This document shows positions 33,350-43,497 of a stretch of 64,000 nucleotides of DNA, piece by piece. Made by a program: the position numbers and the translations under genes. Below the pieces are notes generated by a model, which did no database searches, was not told the DNA's origin, and saw only the letters and a list, made by a program, of their open reading frames with translations. The DNA comes from Alistipes shahii WAL 8301 (GTDB lineage: Bacteria > Bacteroidota > Bacteroidia > Bacteroidales > Rikenellaceae): positions 2,418,001 to 2,482,000 of the forward strand of contig NZ_CP102253.1 in NCBI RefSeq assembly GCF_025145845.1, in the 5' to 3' direction. Position 1 is the first letter of the stretch; every line of letters begins with the position of its first letter.

Positions 33350-36178
33350 ATGTCAATACAAAGCGAAGCGGCGTTGGAAGCCGGACTGATAGCCACTCTT
33401 AAGCAAATGGACTATGAATATGTCCATATTGCAGAAGAGGATAATCTTTGTGCTAATTTCAAGCGGCAGTTGGAAATTCACAACCGCAAAAGATTGGAGG
33501 AACATGGGCGTACTGAGTTTACAGCAGAGGAGTTTGAGAAAATTCTAATCTACCTTGAAGGTGGCACCCGCTTTGAAAAGGCGAAGAAGCTTCGTGACCT
33601 CTATCCGCTTGATACCACAAACGGACAGAGGATTTGGGTGGAATTTCTCAATAGACAGCAGTGGTGTCAAAACGAGTTTCAGGTTTCAAATCAGATAACT
33701 GTGGAAGGACGCAAGAAATGCCGTTATGATGTGACAATCCTTATCAATGGCTTGCCTTTGGTACAGATTGAATTGAAACGTCGTGGCGTTGAACTGAAAC
33801 AGGCATACAACCAAATACAGCGTTATCACAAAACATCATTCCACGGACTGTTTGACTATATTCAGTTGTTTGTCATCTCAAATGGTGTCAATACCCGTTA
33901 TTTTGCCAATAATCCAAATAGCGGCTACAAGTTTACATTCAATTGGACTGATGTTCAAAATCATCCATTCAATGAATTGGATATGTTTGCTGCATTCTTT
34001 TTGGAAAAATGCACGCTTGGAAAAATCATCGGCAAATACATTGTGCTTCATGAGGGTGACAAATGCCTGATGGTGCTTCGCCCATATCAGTTCTATGCCG
34101 TAGAAAAGATTTTGGACAGGGTGCAAAACTCCAATGACAACGGTTATATCTGGCATACAACAGGTGCAGGAAAGACATTGACATCGTTCAAGGCAGCACA
34201 GCTTGTATCGGAATTGGATGATGTGGACAAGGTGATGTTCGTAGTTGATCGCCATGACCTCGATACACAGACCCAATCGGAATATGAAGCATTTGAACCG
34301 GGTGCGGTGGATAGTACTGATAATACTGATGAACTTGTAAAACGCCTGCAAAGCAATTCTAAGATTATCATCACTACCATTCAGAAACTTAATGCCGCAG
34401 TAAGCAAAACATGGTACAGCAGCAAGATTGAGGATATTCGTCATTCCCGTATCGTTATGATATTTGATGAGTGCCATCGCAGCCACTTTGGAGATAGTCA
34501 TAAGAAAATTATGAAGTTCTTTGACAATGCCCAAATATTCGGATTTACGGGAACACCTATTTTTACCGAGAATGCTGTAGACGGTCATACGACTAAAGAA
34601 ATATTCGGAAATTGTCTTCATAAATATCTTATTAAGGATGCTATTGCCGATGAAAATGTGCTTGGTTTCCTTGTGGAGTATTATCATGGCAACGAAATTG
34701 TTGATAACGACAATCAAAGTCGTATGGAAGAAATTGCCAAATTCATTATCAATAATTTCAACAAGTCTACATTCGACGGAGAATTTGATGCGCTGTTTGC
34801 CGTGCAGTCCGTACCGATGCTTATCCGCTATTGCAAGATATTCAAATCGTTAAAGCCAAGTATTCGTATTGGTGCAGTATTTACCTATGGTGCAAACAGT
34901 AGTCAGGATGATGACCAGACAGGTATGGGTACAGGGCAATATGTTAGTGAGAGTGTAGGCGAAGCGGATGAGCTGCAAGCTATCATGGACGATTATAATG
35001 AAATGTTTGGTACAGCATTTACTACCGAAAATTTCCGTGCATACTACGATGACATCAACCTGCGTATGAAAAAGAAGAAAGCGGATATGAAACCGCTTGA
35101 CCTTTGTCTTGTCGTGGGTATGTTCCTTACAGGCTTTGATAGCAAAAAGCTGAACACGCTTTATGTAGATAAGAATATGGAATATCATGGTCTGCTGCAA
35201 GCATTCAGCCGTACCAACCGGGTGTTGAACGAGAAGAAACGATTCGGCAAGATTGTGTGTTTCCGTGATTTGAAAAGCAATGTCGATAAGTCTATCAAAT
35301 TGTTCAGCAACTCAGATAATCCGGAAGATATAATCCGTCCTCCGTTTGAGGATGTAAAAAAGGAATATCAAAGACTGGCGGTAGATTTCTTGCAAAAATA
35401 TCCTACACCAAGCAGCATAGACCTTCTGCAAAGCGAAAATGACAAGAAGAATTTTGTGCTTGCATTCCGTGATATTATCCGTAAACATGCAGAAATACAG
35501 ATATACGAGGACTACAATGAGGATGCGGATGACCTTGGAATGACTGAACAACAGTTCAACGATTATAAAAGTAAATATCTTGATATTACAGTCGGGTTTA
35601 TCGATCCGCCTGTAACACCGTCTGTTGTCGCAGAAGATCCTGTGCCTTATGGAAATAGTCAAGGATTGGAAGATATTGATTTCTGTCTTGAATTATTGCA
35701 TAGCGACATTATTAATGTGGCTTACATTCTTGAACTCATTGCGGAACTTGACCCGTATAGCGATGATTATTCCGCAAAACGCCAGCATATTCTTGATACT
35801 ATGATTAAGGATGCAGGAATGCGAGGCAAGGCTAAACTCATTGACGGCTTTATCCGGAAGAATGTGGATGAAGACAAGGAGAACTTTATGAACGGACGAC
35901 ATAAGGCTGATGGAACAAATGAGTTGGAGGAACGTTTGAACCAATATATTGTTTCGGAACGCAATAAGGCGGTGAATGATTTGGCTGATGATGAACAAAT
36001 TTCAGCAGATGTGCTTAATCTTTACATCAAAGAGTATGACTATTTACAAAAGGAGCAGCCGGAAATAATACAGAAAGCCTTGAAAGAGAAGCACCTCGGA
36101 CTTATCAAAACCCGGAAGGCTTTGACGAGAATAATGGAAAGGCTGCGCAATATAATAAGGACTTTTAATTGGGAGTAG
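33350..36178 (+). CDS. hsdR: type I restriction enzyme, HsdR subunit
   Basis: 942 residues. N-terminal PD-(D/E)XK nuclease with D127 ... E141-L-K143 (RYDVTI, QIELKRRG) and the following Q-x-x-x-Y helix. The SF2 motor has Walker A TTGAGKT (270-276) and DECH at 373. A helical C-terminal region (about 780-942) probably contacts the HsdM/HsdS core. It translocates DNA and cuts away from unmethylated recognition sites. Two non-canonical genes separate it from hsdM on the same strand. Confidence 0.95.
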   Translation: MSIQSEAALEAGLIATLKQMDYEYVHIAEEDNLCANFKRQLEIHNRKRLEEHGRTEFTAEEFEKILIYLEGGTRFEKAKKLRDLYPLDTTNGQRIWVEFLNRQQWCQNEFQVSNQITVEGRKKCRYDVTILINGLPLVQIELKRRGVELKQAYNQIQRYHKTSFHGLFDYIQLFVISNGVNTRYFANNPNSGYKFTFNWTDVQNHPFNELDMFAAFFLEKCTLGKIIGKYIVLHEGDKCLMVLRPYQFYAVEKILDRVQNSNDNGYIWHTTGAGKTLTSFKAAQLVSELDDVDKVMFVVDRHDLDTQTQSEYEAFEPGAVDSTDNTDELVKRLQSNSKIIITTIQKLNAAVSKTWYSSKIEDIRHSRIVMIFDECHRSHFGDSHKKIMKFFDNAQIFGFTGTPIFTENAVDGHTTKEIFGNCLHKYLIKDAIADENVLGFLVEYYHGNEIVDNDNQSRMEEIAKFIINNFNKSTFDGEFDALFAVQSVPMLIRYCKIFKSLKPSIRIGAVFTYGANSSQDDDQTGMGTGQYVSESVGEADELQAIMDDYNEMFGTAFTTENFRAYYDDINLRMKKKKADMKPLDLCLVVGMFLTGFDSKKLNTLYVDKNMEYHGLLQAFSRTNRVLNEKKRFGKIVCFRDLKSNVDKSIKLFSNSDNPEDIIRPPFEDVKKEYQRLAVDFLQKYPTPSSIDLLQSENDKKNFVLAFRDIIRKHAEIQIYEDYNEDADDLGMTEQQFNDYKSKYLDITVGFIDPPVTPSVVAEDPVPYGNSQGLEDIDFCLELLHSDIINVAYILELIAELDPYSDDYSAKRQHILDTMIKDAGMRGKAKLIDGFIRKNVDEDKENFMNGRHKADGTNELEERLNQYIVSERNKAVNDLADDEQISADVLNLYIKEYDYLQKEQPEIIQKALKEKHLGLIKTRKALTRIMERLRNIIRTFNWE

Positions 36179-36180
36179 AC

Positions 36181-37104
36181 ATGTCAATATATAAAATATA
36201 TAATGAGCAACTAACGCTTATAAAGGAGAAGCCGTTTAAGTTGGAGAAAGAGATTCAAAACATAGTTGAAAAGAATCTCCAGTCATTGCTTGGGCTTGAT
36301 TTTATCAGAACGGAATTTTCCCTTGGATCCTTCCGTATAGATTCATTGGCATTTGATTCGGAGAAGAAGTCTTTTGTAATTATAGAATATAAAAGGGATA
36401 AGAATTTCAGTGTAATCGACCAAGGTTATGCTTACTTGTCTTTAATGCTAAATAACAAGGCGGAATTCATCTTGGAGTATAACGAATCAAAGTCTGGCAT
36501 ACTCAAACGAAATGATGTGGACTGGTCTCAGTCAAAAGTGTTGTTTGTATCGCCTAATTTTACAACATATCAAAAAGAAGCAATTAATTTCAAGGATTTA
36601 CCTATAGAACTATGGGAAATTAAACGCTTTACAAATGATACTCTTTCGTTTGAACAGATTGTGAATCGTTCAAGCAAAGAAAGTATTAAAACAGTCTCAA
36701 ACAACGAGACAATAACAACTGTAAGTAAGGAGATAAAGGTATATAGCGAACAGGATCATTTGGAGAACGTTGAAGATGACTTCCTGAATATATATGCTGA
36801 AATTAAAGAATTCTTGCTGTCTTTTGGAGAAGATATTACGATATATCCCAAAAAGAAAACCATTGGTTTCAAGATAGGAGGGAAGGTATTTTGTGATATA
36901 GTTATGCAAAACAAGGGCATAAGACTATTTCTAAACGCCAAGAAAGGAACACTCAAAGACCCGGAAGGTATTACCCGTGATGTATCAGAAGTTGGACACT
37001 GGGGAAATGGAGCTTATGAGGTTCGTTTTCCTTTGAAAAATGAAACTGAAATAGATTATGTTTTTAACTTGTTACGTCAAACAATAAATAAGAATAAAGA
37101 ATAA
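36181..37104 (+). CDS. PD-(D/E)XK-like plus DUF5655 protein
   Basis: About 307 residues; ATG 36181 lies three bases after hsdR. The N-terminal half has a nuclease-like core: D54 (FRIDSLAF), E69-Y-K71 (VIIEYKR) and Q81. The C-terminal half (about 190-300) matches the DUF5655 pattern (FGEDITIYPKKKTIGFKIGGKVFCDI). Proteins with this pair of domains occur in restriction and defence islands. The intact active-site residues suggest DNA cleavage, but the target is unknown. It is cotranscribed with the DUF262 gene that begins five bases later. Confidence 0.75.
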   Translation: MSIYKIYNEQLTLIKEKPFKLEKEIQNIVEKNLQSLLGLDFIRTEFSLGSFRIDSLAFDSEKKSFVIIEYKRDKNFSVIDQGYAYLSLMLNNKAEFILEYNESKSGILKRNDVDWSQSKVLFVSPNFTTYQKEAINFKDLPIELWEIKRFTNDTLSFEQIVNRSSKESIKTVSNNETITTVSKEIKVYSEQDHLENVEDDFLNIYAEIKEFLLSFGEDITIYPKKKTIGFKIGGKVFCDIVMQNKGIRLFLNAKKGTLKDPEGITRDVSEVGHWGNGAYEVRFPLKNETEIDYVFNLLRQTINKNKE

Positions 37105-37108
37105 ACAT

Positions 37109-38812
37109 ATGGCTTATTTTAATACTACGATAAAGGATTTAATCTCCGAAAGAATAGGGAGGAATACTTTTTTACCTGCTATTCAGAGAGAATACGTTTG
37201 GAATCCAGCGCAAGTAGAAAAACTGTTTGATTCTATTATGTGTGGTTATCCTATCAGTTCTTTCCTTTTTTGGAAGATTAGAGAAGAAAAGAAGAAAGAT
37301 TGGACTTCATATGAATTTATAAAAGACTTTGATCAAGAAAAACCGCATAATAAAGAGGCTAACTTGGATGGTGTAAATCAAGATATATATTTGGTTCTTG
37401 ATGGACAGCAGAGAATAACATCTATAAATATAGCCTTACGTGGTTCATATCGTTTTTTCTATCGAAAGTGGCGAACAACAAGACTATATTTAAATCTTCT
37501 TTGGGATAAGGGAGATGACAATCCAGAGGAGATGACATATCAATTTTTATTTAAAGAGGATGAAACACCTCTGCAAAGAACGGATTATCCTCAATTATGG
37601 TATCGTGTTGGGGATATATTAAATTATGATGATGCAGAAGATGCTAAAGATTCTATAGAAAATCAGCTTAATGCTTTTGATGAAGAAGCTAAGAAAAAAG
37701 CTCGAAAGATGATAAGTAAACTTTTTAGTGTAGTAAATGTATCTCAAAACATAAATTATTATGAGGAAAAATCAGATGACTATGATAAGGTTTTAGAGAT
37801 ATTTATTCGTACTAATACTGGTGGCCAAAAACTAGAGTATAGCGATATTCTTTTGTCAACAGCGACTGCTAAATGGAGGAATTTGAACGCAAGAGAAGAA
37901 ATCAATGAATTTACAGATGAAATTAACAAGATAGGAACTGGTTATAATTTTGGTAAAGACTTTGTGATGAAAGGGGCGATGTATCTAACTGAAAATCTTC
38001 CTATACAGTATAAACTTAGTTCATTCACGAAGAAAAATCTAGAATGTATAGAGGATCATTGGGATGAAACAAAAGATGCCATTGCCAATAGTATCAAATT
38101 GGTTAGTCGTTATGGCTTTACAGATAAAAATTTAGTAGCAAGGTTGGTGTTACTTCCTGTTGCTCAATATTTGAGAGGGAAAAACAAAGGCTATCTTACC
38201 TCCTCTAATTTGAAAGATGTTGAGGATCAAAATAATATTCAAAAATGGATTATCATGATGCTGCTTAAAGGAGTGCTAGGTAGTGCAACTGATAATAAAT
38301 TGAATAGTATGAGACCTGTTGTTAAATTAGCAACAGACTATTTCCCCTATGTTGAACTTTGTAGAGAATTGAAAATAGAAATGACATTCAACGATATGGA
38401 GATAGAAAATATGCTGAACTATAGTTATGGTACTAAATATAGCTATTTGATTTTATCATTGTTGTATCCAGGGAGAGATTGGAAAGATAAGAAATACAAT
38501 GAAGATCATATTTATCCACAAAATGAGTTTAAAATAAAAAATCTTCGTGCAAAAGGATATGATGATGCAACTATAGAAAAGTACCAGGCCTGCTATAATT
38601 CAATTTTGAATTTAGAATTGTTGGATGACTCAGAAAACAAATCTAAAAATGCTAAACCTTTTGATTCCTGGCTAAAAGATCGAGATGCTAATTTTAAGGA
38701 ACGTCATCATATACCTGAAATGAACGACTATAGTTTAGACTATTTCCTTGATTTTATCAAAAAGCGTAAAGCATTATTGACTAAGCAAATTAAAGAATTT
38801 ATTTTACAGTAA
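37109..38812 (+). CDS. DUF262/GmrSD-like protein with DUF1524-type C terminus
   Basis: 567 residues. DUF262 features: Q26-R27 (LPAIQREYVW) and D98-G-Q-Q-R102 (LVLDGQQRIT), proposed nucleotide-binding/hydrolysis sites. The C-terminal half holds a His-Me-type DUF1524 signature, E-D466-H467-IYP, with a downstream N-x-x-N-L pattern. GmrSD enzymes with these domains are type IV restriction systems that cut modified phage DNA. Here the gene is embedded between hsdR and hsdM with the DUF5655 gene, so it probably adds attack on modified phage to the type I system. Confidence 0.8.
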   Translation: MAYFNTTIKDLISERIGRNTFLPAIQREYVWNPAQVEKLFDSIMCGYPISSFLFWKIREEKKKDWTSYEFIKDFDQEKPHNKEANLDGVNQDIYLVLDGQQRITSINIALRGSYRFFYRKWRTTRLYLNLLWDKGDDNPEEMTYQFLFKEDETPLQRTDYPQLWYRVGDILNYDDAEDAKDSIENQLNAFDEEAKKKARKMISKLFSVVNVSQNINYYEEKSDDYDKVLEIFIRTNTGGQKLEYSDILLSTATAKWRNLNAREEINEFTDEINKIGTGYNFGKDFVMKGAMYLTENLPIQYKLSSFTKKNLECIEDHWDETKDAIANSIKLVSRYGFTDKNLVARLVLLPVAQYLRGKNKGYLTSSNLKDVEDQNNIQKWIIMMLLKGVLGSATDNKLNSMRPVVKLATDYFPYVELCRELKIEMTFNDMEIENMLNYSYGTKYSYLILSLLYPGRDWKDKKYNEDHIYPQNEFKIKNLRAKGYDDATIEKYQACYNSILNLELLDDSENKSKNAKPFDSWLKDRDANFKERHHIPEMNDYSLDYFLDFIKKRKALLTKQIKEFILQ

Positions 38813-38828
38813 ATAAAGGTTAGAAATA

Positions 38829-40382
38829 ATGAGCGAAGAATTACAGCAGAAACTCCGTGACCAGCTTTGGGAGGTCGCAAATCGTTTGCGTGGCAATATG
38901 TCGGCAAGTGACTTCATGTATTTTACACTGGGGTTCATTTTTTATAAATACCTGTCAGAGAAAATTGAAAAGTACGCCAACAATGCTTTGGTGGATGATG
39001 AAATAACCTTTAAGAAGTTATGGGAAATGAAAGATGCCGATGCGGTGGAACTACAAGAGGAAGCCAAGAACCAATGCTTGGAGAATATCGGCTATTTCAT
39101 TGAACCGAAGTTCTTGTTTTCTTCTGTAATAGAGGCTGTCAAACGAAAAGAGAACATTCTTCCTATGCTGGAGCGTTCACTGAAACGTATCGAGGACAGC
39201 ACTTTGGGACAAGATAGCGAAGAAGATTTTGGCGGACTGTTCTCAGACATAGATTTGGCTTCACCAAAATTGGGTAAGACAGCCGATGACAAGAATACGC
39301 TCGTTAGTAATGTCCTTCTTGCATTGGACGATATAGATTTCGGTGTAGAGGCGTCGCAGGAAATTGATATTTTGGGTGATGCTTACGAATATATGATTTC
39401 GCAATTTGCCGCAGGAGCCGGAAAAAAGGCTGGAGAGTTCTATACTCCGCAGGAAGTCAGCCGTATTTTGGCAGAAATTGTTTCTATCGGACATCAGCGT
39501 TTACGCAATGTCTATGACCCTACTTGCGGTAGTGGTTCGTTGCTTCTTCGTGCTGCCAATATCGGAAATGCAGTTGATATTTACGGACAGGAAAAGAATC
39601 CTACAACTTATAACCTTGCCCGAATGAATATGTTGCTGCATGGCATCAGATTCAGTAACTTCAAGATTGAAAATGGTGATACGCTTGAATGGGATGCGTT
39701 TGGTGACACTCAGTTTGATGCAGTGGTTGCAAATCCTCCGTTCTCCGCCGAATGGAGTGCTGCCGACAAATTCAACAATGATGACCGTTTCAGCAAGGCA
39801 GGACGGCTTGCACCACGTAAGACTGCCGACTATGCCTTTATCCTGCACATGATTTATCACTTGAACGAAGGCGGTACAATGGCTTGTGTCGCTCCGCATG
39901 GTGTGTTGTTCCGTGGTAATGCAGAAGGTGTTATCCGTCGTTTTCTCATAGAAAAGAAAAACTACGTGGATGCCATTATCGGATTGCCAGCCAATATCTT
40001 TTATGGTACAAGTATTCCGACCTGTATTCTTGTGTTCAAGAAGTGCCGCAAAGAAGACGACAATATCCTGTTCATTGATGCCAGCAAGGAGTTTGAAAAA
40101 GTTAAGACTCAAAACAAACTCCGAGAGCAGCATATCCAAAAGATTGTCGAAACTTACCGTGACCGCAAGGAAATAGAAAAGTACAGTCATTTGGCTACCT
40201 TGAAAGAGGTAGAGGAGAACGATTACAATCTGAATATTCCACGCTACGTTGATACTTTTGAAGAGGAAGAACCTATCGACATCAAGGCTGTAATGGCTGA
40301 AATAAAGGAACTGGAAGCCAAGCGTGCTGAGTTGGATAAGGAGATTGAGGTATATCTGAAAGAATTGGGTCTTGTAGAATAA
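38829..40382 (+). CDS. hsdM: type I modification methylase HsdM
   Basis: 517 residues. An N-terminal helical HsdM domain (about 8-150, starting LRDQLWEVANRLRGNMSASDF) precedes the methylase domain with SAM motif DPTCGSGSLL at D230 and catalytic NPPF at N302. A C-terminal helical tail ends ELDKEIEVYLKELGLVE. It methylates adenine in the sequence chosen by HsdS and is required for both modification and restriction complexes. It starts 16 bases after the DUF262 gene and precedes the RhuM-like gene by 19. Confidence 0.96.
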   Translation: MSEELQQKLRDQLWEVANRLRGNMSASDFMYFTLGFIFYKYLSEKIEKYANNALVDDEITFKKLWEMKDADAVELQEEAKNQCLENIGYFIEPKFLFSSVIEAVKRKENILPMLERSLKRIEDSTLGQDSEEDFGGLFSDIDLASPKLGKTADDKNTLVSNVLLALDDIDFGVEASQEIDILGDAYEYMISQFAAGAGKKAGEFYTPQEVSRILAEIVSIGHQRLRNVYDPTCGSGSLLLRAANIGNAVDIYGQEKNPTTYNLARMNMLLHGIRFSNFKIENGDTLEWDAFGDTQFDAVVANPPFSAEWSAADKFNNDDRFSKAGRLAPRKTADYAFILHMIYHLNEGGTMACVAPHGVLFRGNAEGVIRRFLIEKKNYVDAIIGLPANIFYGTSIPTCILVFKKCRKEDDNILFIDASKEFEKVKTQNKLREQHIQKIVETYRDRKEIEKYSHLATLKEVEENDYNLNIPRYVDTFEEEEPIDIKAVMAEIKELEAKRAELDKEIEVYLKELGLVE

Positions 40383-40401
40383 GCTAACGAGTAATTGCAA
40401 T

Positions 40402-41817
40402 ATGGGAGAAAATGACAATATACCTCAGATGGTTCCATCATTTGAGAATATACTCCGAAAGGACGAGAGCGGAAATGAATATTGGAGTTCCCGTGACCTT
40501 TGTGGTGCAATGGGCTATTCTACTTATTGGAAATTTCAAAGGGTCATAGATAAAGCCATCAAAGTAGCCGGAGAAAAAGGAATGAATGTGGACGAGCATT
40601 TCAACCAAGCGGTTGATATGGTCAGGATAGGAAACGGTTCATTCCGCAAGGTAAACATATTCCGTCTCTCTCGTATGGCATGTATGATTATTGCGGAAAA
40701 TGCTGATGGCAAAAAGTTGCTTGTTCAACAGGCACGAGACTTTTTCTCGCAATCTGTCTCAATGACAGAACTCATGCATAATTCGCTAAGCGCTAATATA
40801 TTATTGTATAAAACAGCCCAAGGGGAAGCACGTATAGAAGTCATTTTCAACAGCGAAACATTCTGGATGTCCCAGAAAAGAATGGCAGATTTGTTTGGGG
40901 TTGATGTCCGCACCATTAACTACCATCTTGGACAGATTTATGAAAGCGGAGAGCTCACCAAAGAGGCAACTATCCGAAAAATTGGGATAGTTCAAACAGA
41001 AGGAGACCGGGAAGTGGAGCGTATGCCGCTATTCTACAACCTCGATGCTATTGTAGCGGTGGGGTATAGAGTAAATAGCTATCAAGCTACTCAATTCCGT
41101 ATTTGGGCAACTTCAGTGCTGAAAGAGTTTATCATTAAAGGATATGCCCTTGATGACGAGAGGCTGAAACAGGGCAAACATTTCGGAAAGGACTATTTTG
41201 ACGATTTGCTTGAGCGTATTCGTGAAATACGCACCTCAGAGCGCAGATATTACCAAAAGATAACTGACATTTATGCAGAATGCAGTGCGGATTACGACCA
41301 GAAATCAGAAGATACAAAGTTGTTCTTCAAGATGGTACAGAATATGATGCACCTTGCCGTTACCCATCATACGGCTGCGGAAATTATCTATCAACGGGCT
41401 GATTCCGAGCAACCTTACATGGGACTTACCACATGGAAGAAAGCTCCTGATGGAAGAGTGCAAAAGTCTGATACCATCATTGCAAAAAATTACCTGTCAG
41501 ATTCTGAATTGTCCCAGTTGAATCTTATCACAACTGCCTTTCTTGATATGGCAGAATCACGTGCTGCACGTCATATCGTTTCAACTATGGATGATTGGAA
41601 AAGGTTCCTTCAACAATATCTTGCAGCGATGGATTACGAGCCGTGCGATACGGCAGGAAAAGTGACACAAGAAGAAGCAAAAGATAAGGCTTATAGCGAA
41701 TACGAAAAATATAAACTGATTCAAGATAAATCATACATATCAGATTTTGATCGTTTTAATGAGGGTAATGATGAAACTCCATTGCTTCCATTTGATTTGA
41801 ATCCTACAAAAGAATGA
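40402..41817 (+). CDS. DinD-like/RhuM fusion protein
   Basis: 471 residues. The N-terminal about 110 residues resemble DinD (NEYWSSRDLCGAMGYSTYWKFQRVI, then FRKVNIFRLSRMACMIIAENAD). The rest is RhuM-like, containing FWMSQKRMADLFGVDVRTINYHL (HTH) and NLDAIVAVGYRVNS. Both families are often found inside type I restriction operons; DinD inhibits RecA filaments in E. coli, and the role of RhuM is unknown. Fusion of the two is noteworthy. Its stop overlaps the hsdS start by four bases (ATGA). Confidence 0.82.
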   Translation: MGENDNIPQMVPSFENILRKDESGNEYWSSRDLCGAMGYSTYWKFQRVIDKAIKVAGEKGMNVDEHFNQAVDMVRIGNGSFRKVNIFRLSRMACMIIAENADGKKLLVQQARDFFSQSVSMTELMHNSLSANILLYKTAQGEARIEVIFNSETFWMSQKRMADLFGVDVRTINYHLGQIYESGELTKEATIRKIGIVQTEGDREVERMPLFYNLDAIVAVGYRVNSYQATQFRIWATSVLKEFIIKGYALDDERLKQGKHFGKDYFDDLLERIREIRTSERRYYQKITDIYAECSADYDQKSEDTKLFFKMVQNMMHLAVTHHTAAEIIYQRADSEQPYMGLTTWKKAPDGRVQKSDTIIAKNYLSDSELSQLNLITTAFLDMAESRAARHIVSTMDDWKRFLQQYLAAMDYEPCDTAGKVTQEEAKDKAYSEYEKYKLIQDKSYISDFDRFNEGNDETPLLPFDLNPTKE

Positions 41818-42875
41818 CAACTATGGCAATAGATAAAAAAGTCCTTAATGTTCCCCATTTGAGATTTCCGGAGTTTACGGAGAGGTGGGACACATATAGA
41901 ATCGCCGACATACTTTGCATAGGAAATGGCAGAGATTATAAACATCTAAGCAAAGGGGATATACCTGTTTTTGGAACAGGTGGCTATATGACATCTGTAA
42001 ACGAATGTTTATACGAAGGCGAAACTACGTTTATAGGACGAAAAGGGACAATCAATAAACCATTTTACTACAATGGCAAATTTTGGACAGTTGATACTCT
42101 GTTTTATACTCACTCATTCAAAAGGGTAATCCCCAAATTTGTTTATTGCCTATTTCAAACCATAAATTGGCTTCGTTATAATGAAGCGTCTGGAGTACCG
42201 AGCCTTTCAAAGGATACTATTGAGAAAATCAAAGTGAGAATTCCTCAACTTGATGAGCAAAAGAAAATAGCAAAGCTTTTGTCATTGCTTGACGAGCGCA
42301 TTGCAACCCAAAACAAAATCATTGAGAAATTGCAATCCTTAATTAAGGGAATTGCACAGAATATTGTACATCGCAACAAGCCTAATGTACGCATATCACA
42401 ATGTTTGGAATGCAGTTCTTCAACATTGCAGGAAAGTGATGTTTTGGAATGTGGTGCATATCCTGTCTATGGTGCTAATGGTGTAGTCGGTTTCCTTGAT
42501 AATTATAATACCTCAAATGAAGCTATATACATTATAAAAGATGGTTCTGGTGTTGGGGCAGTTTCCTATGTTGCGGGAAAATGTTCTGCAACTGGAACAT
42601 TGAATATCTTACAAGCGAAAAAAGGCTTTTCACTCCGATATCTCTATTATTTACTGAATATTTTTAATTTTGAGCCATATAAGACAGGAATGGCAATACC
42701 TCACATATATTTCAAAGACTACGGAAAAGCTCAAATCTTTTGTCCGTCATATTCAGAGCAATTAAAATACGCCAAGTTTCTGGCCACAATAGATGATAAA
42801 TTATTGACAGAACAAAATGTTCTAATAAATCTTAGTTTGCTGAAGCAATACTTGCTCCGTCAGATGTTTATATGA
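41814..42875 (+). CDS. hsdS: type I specificity subunit HsdS, expressed copy
   Basis: 353 residues with two target-recognition domains (about 10-150 and 185-320) separated by the conserved helix QKKIAKLLSLLDERIATQNKIIEKLQSLIKGI and ending LKQYLLRQMFI. Each domain reads one half of a bipartite DNA site. It is the last gene of the hsd operon and the only hsdS downstream of the operon promoter. The 17-bp block AATCCTTAATTAAGGGA at 42334-42350 in the linker, and GTTCCCCATTTGAGATT at 41850-41866 near the start, both have inverted copies downstream and allow domain swapping. Confidence 0.93.
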   Translation: MTTMAIDKKVLNVPHLRFPEFTERWDTYRIADILCIGNGRDYKHLSKGDIPVFGTGGYMTSVNECLYEGETTFIGRKGTINKPFYYNGKFWTVDTLFYTHSFKRVIPKFVYCLFQTINWLRYNEASGVPSLSKDTIEKIKVRIPQLDEQKKIAKLLSLLDERIATQNKIIEKLQSLIKGIAQNIVHRNKPNVRISQCLECSSSTLQESDVLECGAYPVYGANGVVGFLDNYNTSNEAIYIIKDGSGVGAVSYVAGKCSATGTLNILQAKKGFSLRYLYYLLNIFNFEPYKTGMAIPHIYFKDYGKAQIFCPSYSEQLKYAKFLATIDDKLLTEQNVLINLSLLKQYLLRQMFI

Positions 42876-43497
42876 ACATTTGACGAAGCAGATACTGCTT
42901 TTGAGTAGTATAGTATTCAAGTAAGTTTTTTTCCGTTTCTATTTTCTCTGTTATACTGTTCAAAATTGCATAGATGTGTTTTTGATTATTCAACGAAGGC
43001 AGTTTTATACTTGCCTTCTCAAAATCTGCCTTGCAAAGGTTAAAACGTGTACTTCCTTGCGCAAACGGATATATAAATTTTCTAAAAGGAGTCGAAGAAA
43101 CGTAGTAAGAAAAGTATGGAGGATAGGCCAATTCTTTATTATCGATGTGGAAGCCAAAACAAAAACTATTCAAAAACACTTCGTCTATTCCCAAATAAAC
43201 AGAGCCAACTCCTACTTCTTCTGGCGTTTCAGAAGACAAAGTAAACAACACATCTCCACATTGAACGATATTTTGCTTTTCCCCATCGTTTATACGAACA
43301 TATTGATATTCGTTCTCATTCACAACACTATTAGAATATACATTCAGATATGTTATGAATGGTTTGCCACTTCCAAAGTCTTCTGAGGATTTTCCAGACA
43401 ATCCAGAATATGAATGTCCCAAAATCAGAAAAAGATGTTGTTATTGCATTACCATATTGCTTATATAAAGAATCATTTAGTCCCTTAATTAAGGATT
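42334..43497. repeat. invertible segment 1 (hsdS second-domain switch)
   Basis: Bounded by perfect 17-bp inverted repeats AATCCTTAATTAAGGGA (42334-42350 plus strand, 43481-43497 minus strand). Both encode SLIKG in the HsdS linker in the same frame, so inversion would replace the second recognition domain of hsdS with the one in the reverse cassette. Confidence 0.85.
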
